Assembly (NCBI RefSeq): GCF_037038585.1 | Contig: NC_092520.1 | Location: 191,560,604 to 191,624,603, forward strand | Origin: Patagioenas fasciata | Lineage: Eukaryota > Chordata > Aves > Columbiformes > Columbidae | Direction: 5' to 3' | Length of the DNA: 64,000 nt | Shown here: positions 1-11,304 of the stretch, piece by piece | How positions within the stretch are numbered: position 1 is the stretch's first letter | Layout of the letters: every line of letters begins with the position of its first letter | Position numbers and translations under genes: made by a program | Notes under the pieces: generated by a model | Database searches by the model: none | What the model saw: only the letters and a program-made list of their open reading frames with translations | Told to the model about the DNA's origin: nothing

Positions 1-3000
1 TGCCCAGTTATAAAATCTGTTTCATATCTGAGAGATTCTTAACTACAGAATAAAGGCAAATAAAGAAAAAACATCCCTGTATTTTATTTATCAGAAACTA
101 CTGCTTCCTTCTTTGCAAACACGAGGGGAAGCTTTTCCCTGTGCTATTGTACAGAACACATACCACTAACAGGATGTTCATAGTTTTCTTCCTCTTTTCA
201 GTTAACCACAAAAATTAAGCACAGTTTTACAGAGAGAAGCCTATTTGGATGCCTTTGTGTATATTCTGTGTCATAAGCCAAGTGATGTTTCTATTTGCTT
301 TGGCTAACTGACGGGGAGTAAAAGAAAAAAAATCTACTTACAAAGAATGACCACATCTTAGCTGTGCTCAGAGAGAGCTGTCACGTGGTTAGAGGAGCAG
401 GAAATAACTTACAGTTCACTCAAAGCAGGACTGAGCAATTCTGTGGTTTCAAATCTGAGCCTGTAGAGTTGCTGAAGCTGTATCTTCCAGCATACAGTTT
501 CTTAATATAGCAGCTTACGAACTGGAGAGTCTGGTCCTCCCTGGAGAAGCAGCAGTAGAGGGTGGAGCAGTGCAAGAAGCCTGAGGAATATCATACTTCA
601 GTTTTTGCTTCCCCCTCTCCTATCTACCATTCTCTTTTCAGTAGCAATATTAACAATTACTTTGGGCCAGTAAAGATGAAATAGGAGAGAAATCTCTAAT
701 GGTCATATCTGAGGCTGAAGTGCACTCTGTGTACACAGCAGCAAACAGCTGGATGGCATAGAGACCATCTCCTCATTTCCTTCCTCGTGCAATGCTCTGT
801 TGAGTTAGAAGAACACAAGCCATGTCTGTCCCAGCCCTGGGTATGGGCAGAACTGCATGTCTGACAAGACACCAAGTTCATCCCTGAGAATAAAGCACTT
901 GTGGAGCTGAGAAGTAGCGGGAAAAGGGAGTGAAGGGAAGAATGGTGAAGAGGAGAGACAATTCTGCCTGGAGAGCTTTGTGTAGATTACAGTTGCAGGG
1001 GCTGGAGGGAGAACGGAAGATCCTGGAAACACCTGAGGTCAAGGGGGAAAGAGTAAGGGGAGGAAACCCTTTTGCTGGGACAGAAGAGAACTTGTTAAAG
1101 TGTGATAAGAGAGTGCAAGGACACACAAGATTCAAGGTACAGAGGTCACTGTGTAGGACTTTAAAGGACTTTAAAGCAAATCAGCAGGATGTGGCTTACA
1201 AGAGAAATAGTGGTTAAATTGATTCCTAAAATATCATTACCGACTTCACAGTAGTCTGCTGTATAAAAATCTAACAGATGCATTTTCTACCTAGAAAATA
1301 AGATTCTTTTTAGGTCAATAAATGACTGTTTCTGTTATAAAATATACAAAGAAAGATATAAAACATCTCTTGCATTTTATACCTAAAGATATTAATACAA
1401 TAAATTAATATTATTTTTTATCCACATATCGCATACAGGTGAATAAATCTCTTAGCCATCACCTTGAGGGGGGAGAAAGCGTTTATAATTCAGTGCCAAA
1501 TTCCCATACTCATATATTCTTCTTGTTCTTCAGTCTACACAGCAAGGCAAGTAACAGGCCTTATTACTTAATACTCAGAGAATGTTATTTAGGAATCCAT
1601 ATTTTAACTTAATCTTTCTTGTAAATAATCCTACCAAGCATTGGCTAACTTTCAGGAAAACCATCATCAATAACACTTGAAGTAAATGCATTTTTCAAAG
1701 CGTTTGCAATCTTAGAGACAAGAGTTATCTTTCCATAGTTTAAAATGCAAATAATGAAATACACGCCTTAACTTTTCGAAGAGGAGAAAAGACACATTTT
1801 CTCCTGTTAAGTTGGCATTTCTCAGATTGCAGGCATAGACCCCCTGCATACAAAATACACTTGGTGAGCAGAGACAGGTTCCTGTGTAACTATACCACCC
1901 TGATGCTGCATCGTGTTTAATTAACAAGGGGAGATAAAGGCAAAATAACACATTTGCTTTGAGGGGAAATGAGATTAATGCAGGGGAATTCTGATTTACA
2001 CAAAGTTCTGAAGGAGAAAACGGTGCGTGAAACTATCTTACAGAAATGGAAACACGACCTTGACCAGCAAGCTCTAATGTGATCCTTCTGCTTTAAGGTA
2101 GACACACAGGAGAACTGGAAAATGCATTAACACTACTTCTGAGAAAACTTAGAATAAGAAAAACTGCTTTAGAGTGAGGATTTTAATGACAGCCAAATAA
2201 ACAGTACAGGAAAAACAGTTTCAGCAAGGTGGGATCCATGTACGAAAGCAAGTGCCCAAGGTGAGCTGCAATCTGCATATCTGCCAGTGTGCCATGGAGC
2301 TCTGCAGCAACAGTTTCCTTGCCAGCAATGATCTTCTCCACAGAACATTAAGTCTACAGGAACTGAGTAATTCATTTAATGAACAACTTCTAGAATCATA
2401 CATTCTTAACACAGGCATTCTAACCTGAGCTGCCTGAAGCATCATTCACTGCATAAACACAATAAGGTGTTAGGAAAATTGTCTACCTTTAACTCATGAC
2501 TAGCTGAAAACACACTACTGAATTTGAAGAATTAAGCAGCTTTCCAAAGAAGTGTCCCTATGATTGCTTGCATTACATTTTTTTTTCCATTTGGCCCTCC
2601 TAGTACACTGCTCCTGCTCTGTGAAGGCCACAGCACACTTCAGGATCTTAGAATTTAACTGGAACTGTCCCAAAGGTAACTGCACACCTACTGCGCCCAT
2701 TTTATTGGTTATCCAGGCATAAACAACATGTCTGGAAGCCACAGAAATTAGTGTAGCAGTGTAGTCAAGCAAATATGTTGAGAAATAAAACTATCTTGTA
2801 CAGCACCTGACTGAGTCATGCCCTGGCAGAGTGGGCTGTTTAAAACCACCCATGAAGATATACTACTAGTTCTACTAAATCAATTTTGCATGATTTACTG
2901 TTACAAGGAAACCAAACTGGACAATAAAAAAAAATATCCCTCTGTGCCCAAGTAACACATAATGCCAACTCTCTTTAGGAAATTGTACCCTAACCTACCA

Positions 3001-6000
3001 ATACGCAACTCTTTCTAGTGCCTATGACACATTTTTCTTAATTCCCATATTTTATTAACTAGGTATTAGGTCACGAAACCATATGTCTCTTGCAGTATCT
3101 TCCATTTTATTTCTGTACTTCAAAGATTCCTCAAGAGACAAGCCTAGGAAATATGTTCACTTGAAGAAAGGACACCATAAATCTCACCACACTGCTTAAG
3201 TGAACAGCAAACTTCCTTTGCCAGAGTGCTTTAAAGCTCACCAAGCCCCACCTACACTGCAGAGCTGTCTATAAAAGGTCAATGAAAGAATCAAGCCTTC
3301 CATCATGTTGGTTAAGGAACTACTGCAAAGTTCCTACATGACACTCACTCATCATATGCAAACCACTTCAACACTTTGCTCCATTCCAGCACTGAGCTAG
3401 GAGCTGACAGAGGCAACTGCTGTCACTACTTACCATTGTAGTAGCAAACAAGTTCGTAGTTCCAGCACTACTAGAGACAGTAATGGTGGAGCAATAAGGG
3501 TCACAAGCCCTACAGAAAAGACAGGGAAGTTTTTTCAGGCAGAAGTACAAGAACCCCACTGATGGAAGAGATTCAAAATCTACAGTTAGAACATTCTCCA
3601 CTATCATCTTTTTACCCTGAAATTGCATGGAATAAGATGGATCTTGTATGCTCTACTTGCTACAAATCTGGCTTCTAATGAACCCTTCGAGAACCCCACA
3701 AAAAAATAATCATAGAGGAAACATTCTAGTGATAACATTCAAATAGATATTTATGACAAGGCAATGCAGAGAAACCACATCAATTATCCATTAAAGGAGA
3801 AACAAAGTAGAGTCTTTCCATTTACAGAGTTGCAAAAAATAGTAAACTCAATCTTTATCTCCTAACAAGAAACTACATTTTTAATTAGTGTTCTCCTAAA
3901 CAAGTGATATGCAGACATCTTGGTGCAAATCTTGTAGTCAAAACATGGCTGTTTGTCTGAATCCTACATAAAAATTTTGCGGTCTTCCGAATTCCTTCAC
4001 CTGACTCTATTGTGAAGAGCTGGTAAGTTATGACACAACAGCTTGTGACTACAAATTGTTTCCATCCTGTTTTGTCTGTACACTATATGATTCCAGGGCA
4101 TGTTATCAGGAGCACGAGTGGTGTACTTCACCAGCAGATTAACTACGGAGATGCTAAGAGACTTCAGACACCTGACTACCTCCAAACCAGAGGGAAGATC
4201 TACAAAGTAGCTCAGAAGAGAATGTATGAGTGCTGAAGCCTTAATAGATTGACATACTTATTCCAGTCCTATATTATTAAATCACCTTTGGTTTAACAAC
4301 TCATAACACTTCATAACAGAGATGAACAGTGACTGAAATTTGCAGCAGGACTCACCTTGCCTGTAAAGATACAAATTTTTGTGTCTAGCTTGTGAGCTAC
4401 AAGCAGTCAGAAGAGATTTAACCACTACGGTCACTGAAGCAAAGACAGAAATTCAGCTGATAATTTCAAGTTTCTAACTTAAGTTGAACAGGAGATTTAG
4501 ATAACAGCCCATAATGTCGAATGACAATGATGGAATTTTAACATCTAAATTTATGTTTCTTACTCCTGAACTGAATCCCACACTTTGTGACTTGATGCTT
4601 TGCCTCAAATATATAGAGCTATGAGATGCAATACCTTGTGGCGTGTTTACCTGTGGTCTCAAAACATCTCATCCATAAATCAATAATCTGTTTACTGCAC
4701 AGTTCACCACCTTAGGTTAATAGCAAATTGTGAGGAAGATAAGCATGAGAAACACTTTACGGTAAGTAACCATAATCTAGATACTCAGAGGCAGTTTGAG
4801 GATGGTGGCAAAACCACCTGCTCTCAAGAGCTTGACCTGACCCATCCCTGTGAAAATCAGTTTTGTAGGCATGGATTTGGTTCAGAGAACTCTCAAAAGC
4901 CAATATGATTCCCTCTAAAATGGCAGCTCATTGCTGACAAGTTGTTTAGGGAAGTGACTGCAGTGGATATTAGTGAGGCATCTGAAGATGTTACATGTCT
5001 TTTGATAGAACAGGACAGACCTCAAAAGAAACCCAAGCGTATCTCTCAATATTCTTCCGTTTCACAAGACCCTATCATATACACTTCATCTTCCCCCTCT
5101 GCATCTCATTTAAAACCACATGCAATGATAACCAGCACTGATAACCAGCACTGAACTGGTGACTCAGTTCTTCCTATCTGTTCAAGAGAGGACTCTTCTC
5201 AAACTACAATCTCAACCTTCTTTGGATGTACGGCCTGCAGCGCAAACTCAAACTGAAGTCCCAACACTTCTTAGCCACATGAAGTTGCCCATTACTCAGA
5301 CCTGCAGCCCACCTTCAAGCCTCACTTCATGCTGTTTTCATGCACACAAGTAATCTTGCAAATCCTTTCTTGATAAAACCTTTTAATTCTTATCAATTAA
5401 GAGCTATATCTGCCATTCTGGATTTTATGTCAACCATTACTGTGGCTCTGACATACAATATTATTCTGGTCGCATGCACTTTAAAAGTAGCCAAAACAGT
5501 TTTCTTAGTATACTGCTGTGTCACTTCTCTTTTTGCATTTTTTTTTCACCAGTTCCTGTTTACCATATCAAACATAGCACGATCTTACAAATAATAACCT
5601 AATCGTAGCCTTACTCATTAGACATTATCCAAGTGCTGAGCCCCACTTCTAAGCAGTATACAATATCCATACTCCATCATCTACTTCTAATGTTATCAAG
5701 TACACATTTCTCGTATTTCCTTTCCTAAGGCCTCTCCCAAATAGAAAATTATTTCTACAGAATAAACTAGTTTTCCAGTGACATTACTCACAAATATTAG
5801 TCATGAAAATTATAAAAATACCTTCCTTATCAAAAGTCATTAATGGGACACCTAGATTTGCTTTTCCTTACAAATCTCATTCATTACGAGAAAATTAAAG
5901 TGACTGATTTATAACTAAGCAGATTAAGCAAAAACTTCCAAGTTTGGCATAACCATGATAATACTTCACCAACATGCACAAAAGTAATCTCATAGTTCGT

Positions 6001-9000
6001 CTTAGCAGAAGTTGACATAGACTTTTATTTCTTCATTACATTAAAAATATTTACTGAAAAACTTCTACAGATAGTAAATTTTACACCTGACCTAGATAAC
6101 AAATGTCATGTACCTGAATGAAAATTAGTTGCATGCCTAAGCAAGAATTAAAGTCCTAAAGGGCTACCTTATGCTGGACAACTACTGCAAGTAGTTCTAC
6201 ATTTGGATTCATATTTCAATCAAATTAACATAGTTGCAGCTTTGACTATTAGCCAGTGGCTTGGTCTTGAAAATCTGATCTGTTATGGGCGAAGGTATTT
6301 TAATTGCTTATAGATTTAGATAAGCATTTTACAGCTCAGCAAGCGGGGAAAGAAAAAAAAAATATCAGTAACCTGTGTGTACATTTGCCTACCAATTGAC
6401 GAGATTCCCAGAGTATTAGTAGTAGTCCAGAAAGTGGTATCAGCCTCAGCAACACACAGAGCGATGGCTCTTCACCACTTCCCCCACTCCCGGATAATTT
6501 TTGTGCTTATCAGTCATCATTACTTAAGATGCCATTGAAATTATGTCAGTATTAGAGTTCATAGGTTGCGAGTGCTCAATCAAAATCAAGCTACTTGATA
6601 AATTCCTTTGCTTTTCCATAGAGCAAAAACCAAGCAGTTAAATCCTCAATGTTATTTCAAAGTAGCTGCCTTGTTATCAGTCAAAAACAGAGTCAAAGGA
6701 AAGACGGTTGAAATAAACCCGGTCCAGAGAGCCACTGGCTTTCTTGCCCAAGTCCCTCAGGACTGATACCAGCACTATGCTCTCCATAAGAACACTATAA
6801 ATTATTACTACAAATAGAGGTTCTAGGATCATAGTTTAATGTCTCAACTGTTCCTCTGTCATTCATTTCACTACTGACATAAACGTAAGGTCAAGTCAAA
6901 CATAACCTAAAATTGTGCCAATATGGCAAGTGTATGTCACATCCAATAGCATCCACACACCACACAGACAGAAACACCACCTATAGCAGCTGTGTAGCAC
7001 AGTCGGTCCAGCTGATGGGAAAGCAAGCTTGTGCCATCCTTTAAAACTCGCAAGATTTTCCTTTCTTAAAAAGTAGCATTTACAGTCTGAAGTTTCACTA
7101 ATGAATAATTCAAACACAGTTATTAAGAGATCAAATATCATGTACATTACAGTAAAAAGGTATTTATCAGCAAAGTATGCCAACACTGAGTCAGGCTAGA
7201 AGGTCAAGAGTACCATCAGGCTCTGACAGACAGACATTATGGATTCCAGTTAGACAGTCAAAGCTGTTACCATCTCAAGGTGTCCATTCCACTTCTCTGA
7301 TAGACACTGCCCTCCAAGAGACAGATATGTTCAATCTGTTCATTGATTAGTTTCTGAATCGTCACCTTTCTTGGTGACCAAAAAAGCCTGGTTAAATATC
7401 TCTAGAGCTTCAATCCTTAACTCCTCAAGACTGAGCAGAGACCCTGAATTACAGCAAGAAGAGCCTAGGCTTAACCTAGAGAGCATATAGAGCTGGGAGA
7501 AAAGGGGAAGAGAACAGGCCACAATTAGAAGAACCTCAACTGAAAAGTCATCCAAGATTCCATGTAAACTGCAAGAACAGGTAGTTTCAAGAAAGATATA
7601 AAGTCATGTCTATGAAATTATCAACCCATCACAAATTGCATGACTACCAGATACTGTGAAGATATTTAACCTCCAAACTGTGCTTTCAACATGTTATTTA
7701 TGCAGAAAAGTTGAGAACTTGAGTAGGTGAGTGTTATAGCTGAGCATAACAAAAACGAAAAGTATGTTCACTTGACAAGAAAATATGAGTTGCAGAAAAA
7801 CAAACTCGAAATCAACTTACACAAATTCATGCACTGTTTTTGAATTTTGAGAAAAGTTTGGGGGTTTTTTTGGCAAATGAGCTAAACATATGAAAAGTGT
7901 GCCTGAAAGTAGTTCAATAAATTGAAGGTGAGTTATTTTATCAATGTATAGGTTTTCGAAAAGCAGACTCTCTTTACATACTTTATGGTCACACCTTCCG
8001 ACCCATTTACCTTAGTTACTGTGACACCATCTTATTTAACCCACCCTAGTGTAAATATCAGCTACTTCCTGTTCAGCTACGCATTTTATGCTTTCCTTAC
8101 AGCAGACAGTTCGATCAACAATGCCATTTCAAAGTCCAAAGAGTTGTGTGGATCCATTATGACTGCACGGATATCCTGTTTTAAATCATAATTTTAAGTT
8201 CATTAAATATCAGTGATAACATTACAGCAAGATGTACAGTGCCTGAGTATGCTAGGTGCTGGACACAAAGCATCAGAAGGCAGCCAGGTAACATAACTGT
8301 CAATGGTTACCAAATGGTGGTTTTCGTTGTTTTTGTTTTGTTTTGTTTTTTTTTTTTAAAAAAAGAAGCAGTTTTATTTTCTTCGTTTTTTCCAAAAGAC
8401 AATTTTTCTAAAAGCTGTTTATTTTCTAAATAAAATGTTTAACTTTTGAGGGCTTCAAGTAGTTATTTAATACAGATAAATGCAGTTTTAATATAGTTCT
8501 ATACTAATATGCAAGAAGGTATTCTGAAAACGAAGAACTTACTGATACACTTGGCAAGACATTTACTACACGGCTTTTTATTTTAACTACTATGTTGCCA
8601 TATATATATAAAACAGGAAAAAATGTATTTGGGTCGTGTTTAGGTACACGAACCTGTTGTTTAGGCTAGGAAAAGCACAGATTAAAGCCATGGCAGGCCT
8701 AGCACTAATACGAGCCTTCCTGTTACTTTGCCAACATTGCTTTGTTATACCGCAGGTGCACCTGGGGCTCGTCCCAGCCTCGCCGAGCAGCTGAACTTTT
8801 GTCGAGCCCCGCGGCTGCTCCCTCGCTGGCCAGTTCCCCTATAGAACACGGGCGGGCTGAGCCCCGCCGGCTGCCCACCGGGAGCTCGATGCCGATGCAC
8901 AAGGAAGCGCGGAAGGACAGGGCCCATCCCGGCGGTCTCGGAGTCGCCCCAGTGCGCACCGCTCCAGCTGGAGCCCGCACGGCGCAGGGGGCGAGGCCGG

Positions 9001-9378
9001 GCCCGGCGCTCGGGGCAGGCAGCCGGGCCAGGTTGGGCGAGGGGTCCCCGGCAGCCACGGCCGCCACCATTCATTGCCCCCGGCACCCCCCGCTCCGCTC
9101 CCACCGGCCGGGGTGCTACTGGAGACGCGGGCAGGGAGCGAGGCCTGCGGAGGCCGCCCCCGTCCCGGGCGCTGGGACGGGGCAGCGGAGCGGGCCGGGC
9201 CAGCTCAAACTTCCGCAGCCCGCAACTTGGCGGCGCCCCGACCGGCCTGTCCTCACACGCCCCCTGCCTCCCCCGGCCCTCCGCGCCCGGGGTGGGGACG
9301 GGCTCGGGCTCCCAGGCCCCGGAGCGCCGCGGGCCGTCCCCTCCGCTTCGCTCCCCGCCGCCGCGGGCCGGGACTCAC
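1..9378 (-). other. WASL: WASL intron 1 (5' part, continues off the left edge)
   Basis: The sequence runs from the WASL exon-1 donor to the left edge of the window, so it is intron 1 of the minus-strand gene. I looked for the expected exon 2 (continuation of EVH1 with a VQLYAADR-like string) on the minus strand and did not find it. Intron 1 is therefore longer than about 9.4 kb, which fits a long first intron in other vertebrates. The content is AT-rich and holds only low-complexity tracts (for example T-rich 8319-8360) and tiny tandem duplications such as a 13-bp unit repeated twice at 5127-5152. The short open frames here look like chance. One possible cryptic exon is noted at 3434-3509. 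Confidence 0.85.
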
Positions 9379-10600
9379 CACGCATTTCTTGCCGAGGAAG
9401 CTGAAGAGGCTCTCGTTCTCCTGTGGGGTGAGCAGCAGGGACCCCACATTGCTGACCCGCCGCGGCTGCGGGGGCTGCTGCTGAGGGTTGCTGCTCATGG
9501 CCGGGGCCGGCCCGGCGCTGCCCTCGCCGTCCTGCGACCGTTGGCGCCCGCGGCCCCCTCCTCCTTCGCTGCCGCCGCGGCCTCACAGCAGCCGCATCGC
9601 GGAGCCTCCCTCTCGGGGCCGGGGAAGGAGGGAGCTGGAGAGGGGCGACGGGGTCTCGGACAGCTGCCGGCCGGCCGCCCGCGAAGGGGGCGCGGGGAGG
9701 GAGTGCAGCCGCGCCGGTACCGCTCCGCGCCGGCAGCCGATCGCACCCACCGCTCCGAGCGGCGCTAAACTTCCAACTCCAGCCCGGCTCCGGTGGCCGC
9801 ACGATCCAACATGGCAGCGGGGGCGGGCGAGACCACAGCGCGCGGCAGCCAGAGGGGAGGTCGCCGAGCGCGCTGCCGCCGCGACCATGCGCCGTGCGGG
9901 GAGGGGGGGTGGGCGCCGCCTTCCGCTCCCGCCCCGCCGGGCCGCGCCCCGGCAGCCGCTGGCAAACGCAGCCGTCCGCACCCTCCGCCTCGGTACCTGC
10001 CAGGCCGGCCCGGCGGCTGCGGAGGTGGGGAGCAGGGGGAAGATGAAGAGACAGAAGAAGAGGAAGGAGTGGTCGCCTCTGTCCCTACCGCCGCCTGCCC
10101 CGGATGGGGTCTGGCAGGCTGCGGCCGCTCGGCGGGGGCTGGCGCGGCGCTGCTCCGGAGGATGCGGGAGCCGCTGGGGCGGGGCGGGAGGGGAGCGCGA
10201 CTGGGGGAGCCGTGGGGCCCTGTGGGCGAGGGGCCGTGGAGCCGTGCGACCGTGCTGCCCTGGGGCAGGGGGAATCCAGGAACCCCGTGAACGGCACCAC
10301 TGGCTCGGCTGGGGCCTGTCACCGAGCGAGTGCGCGGGGCTCGGCCGCGCCTCACGCAGAGCTCGGGAACGAGGGTGTGCCAGAAGCCCTTAAATCTTTG
10401 GTGAAACCTGATGTAATTTGCAGCTCAGAAGTCGTTCCACAGAAAGGCCAGCGTTTCCTCACCAGTGGGGTGTATCGTTGTTCGGGGCGGTCCCGTTGGT
10501 GGCCCCGCGCAGGGGCAGGTAAGGGGATCCCAGCCCCCCTCGCCCGACCAGCCGTCCGCAGCCTCAGGTGAAAGACCTAAAAACAGTGGCAAGTACTTCA
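8750..10600. promoter_or_regulatory. CpG island covering the WASL promoter, 5' UTR, exon 1 and start of intron 1
   Basis: GC content and CpG frequency rise sharply between roughly 8.75 and 10.6 kb against AT-rich flanks. The island contains many GGGCGG/CCGCCC-type Sp1-like boxes (for example around 9820, 9900 and 10180), and the WASL start codon lies inside it. A TATA-less, broad housekeeping-type promoter is inferred. The WASL start site is probably between about 9550 and 9830, where an AACATGGC motif resembling YY1 sites of housekeeping promoters occurs at 9807-9814. Several long open frames on both strands here reflect high GC (few stop codons) and have no recognisable protein character. 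The island extends about 800 bp beyond the likely start site, so divergent non-coding transcription toward the plus strand is possible but unproven. Confidence 0.8.
9379..9498 (-). CDS. WASL: WASL (N-WASP) first coding exon, partial gene
   Basis: This is the first coding exon of neural Wiskott-Aldrich syndrome protein, the cytoplasmic scaffold that binds Cdc42, PIP2 and WIP and activates Arp2/3 actin nucleation. The minus-strand ATG at 9498 opens a 40-codon stretch. It has a Gln/Pro-rich leader (residues 4-12), then RRVSNVGSLLLTPQENES and LFSFLGKKCV, the start of the WH1/EVH1 domain, nearly identical to the family N-terminus. The reading frame runs exactly to a strong GTGAGT donor (9378-9373), so the exon ends in phase 0 after Val40, as in mammalian WASL. 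The start codon lies inside a CpG island. The remaining EVH1, basic, GBD, proline-rich and VCA exons are not in the window and must lie beyond base 1. The family identification is very secure; the exact 5' UTR is not visible. Confidence 0.95.
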
Positions 10601-11277
10601 GGCTCTCCGGGGGGTCAGCTGCCGAGGAGGAATCACGTATACAGTCGGCAGCCTTTGTCAGCTAGATTTCTATTCCCCCTGCTTCTCCCCATGTGACAGC
10701 AAATAGCTGGGATGGAAGTGGAAGACCTTCTGAAGCCTGAAGACCCAGAGCACAGCTGCCCTATGCCCAGCCTGCCTTTTGGTTGCATGAAATAAATGCT
10801 CATGCTTCTTGCATGCAAAAGTGAAAACCAGATGTCAAAGTGAGCTCCTGTTTTTAGGTGAAGAATGTGTTGGGTTCGCATCTCCTGATAAATTAATTGT
10901 CCATCTGCAAGATGACAAGCAATCCTCCCGTGATTATTTACTTTGTATTATAGGGAAGAAGTGAAGAAGCATAGGAGGAGAGGAACTAGAGAAGCACAGG
11001 AGGAAAACCTATGAACACAAGTCTTTGTACAAAGCTGTACTGACTTTGTATGTTCCGAAAGATTGGGCAGGAACAGATGGCAAACCCTTCTGCTCTGCTT
11101 ATAGGCCCTTATCCCTCTACTTAACAAAGCCTGTAACAGTGTCCAAAAGTGTAAGGAAGGGAGAATATGGTGGAAAATCCTGAGCTTCCAGCATAAAAAT
11201 AATTTAAAATATATGCATATACAGGCCTCCTCAATCTGTAGATCTTGCAGAAGTGGTTTGGGCCTTTGCTCTATAGG

Positions 11278-11304
11278 AAAACAAACAAACAAACAAACAA
11301 AACA
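11278..11304. repeat. (AAAC)n microsatellite
   Basis: About six tandem copies of an AAAC/CAAA tetranucleotide, directly visible in the sequence. Confidence 0.9.

Noticed and set aside
2515-2772. 85-codon minus-strand frame in WASL intron 1
   Set aside because: Checked as a possible WASL exon 2, but it shares nothing with the EVH1 domain and lacks a suitable acceptor/donor pair.
4942-5353. Two adjacent plus-strand open frames with Ser/Gln/Pro-rich text in WASL intron 1
   Set aside because: I considered an old retroviral or processed-gene remnant, but found no recognisable motif, poly-A tail or target duplication.
9488-10393. 301-codon plus-strand open frame (and several other long frames on both strands) in the CpG island
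   Set aside because: High GC removes stop codons. The translations are Ala/Gly/Pro/Arg-rich with no domain or repeat logic, and they overlap the WASL promoter and exon 1. No splice or start context supports them.
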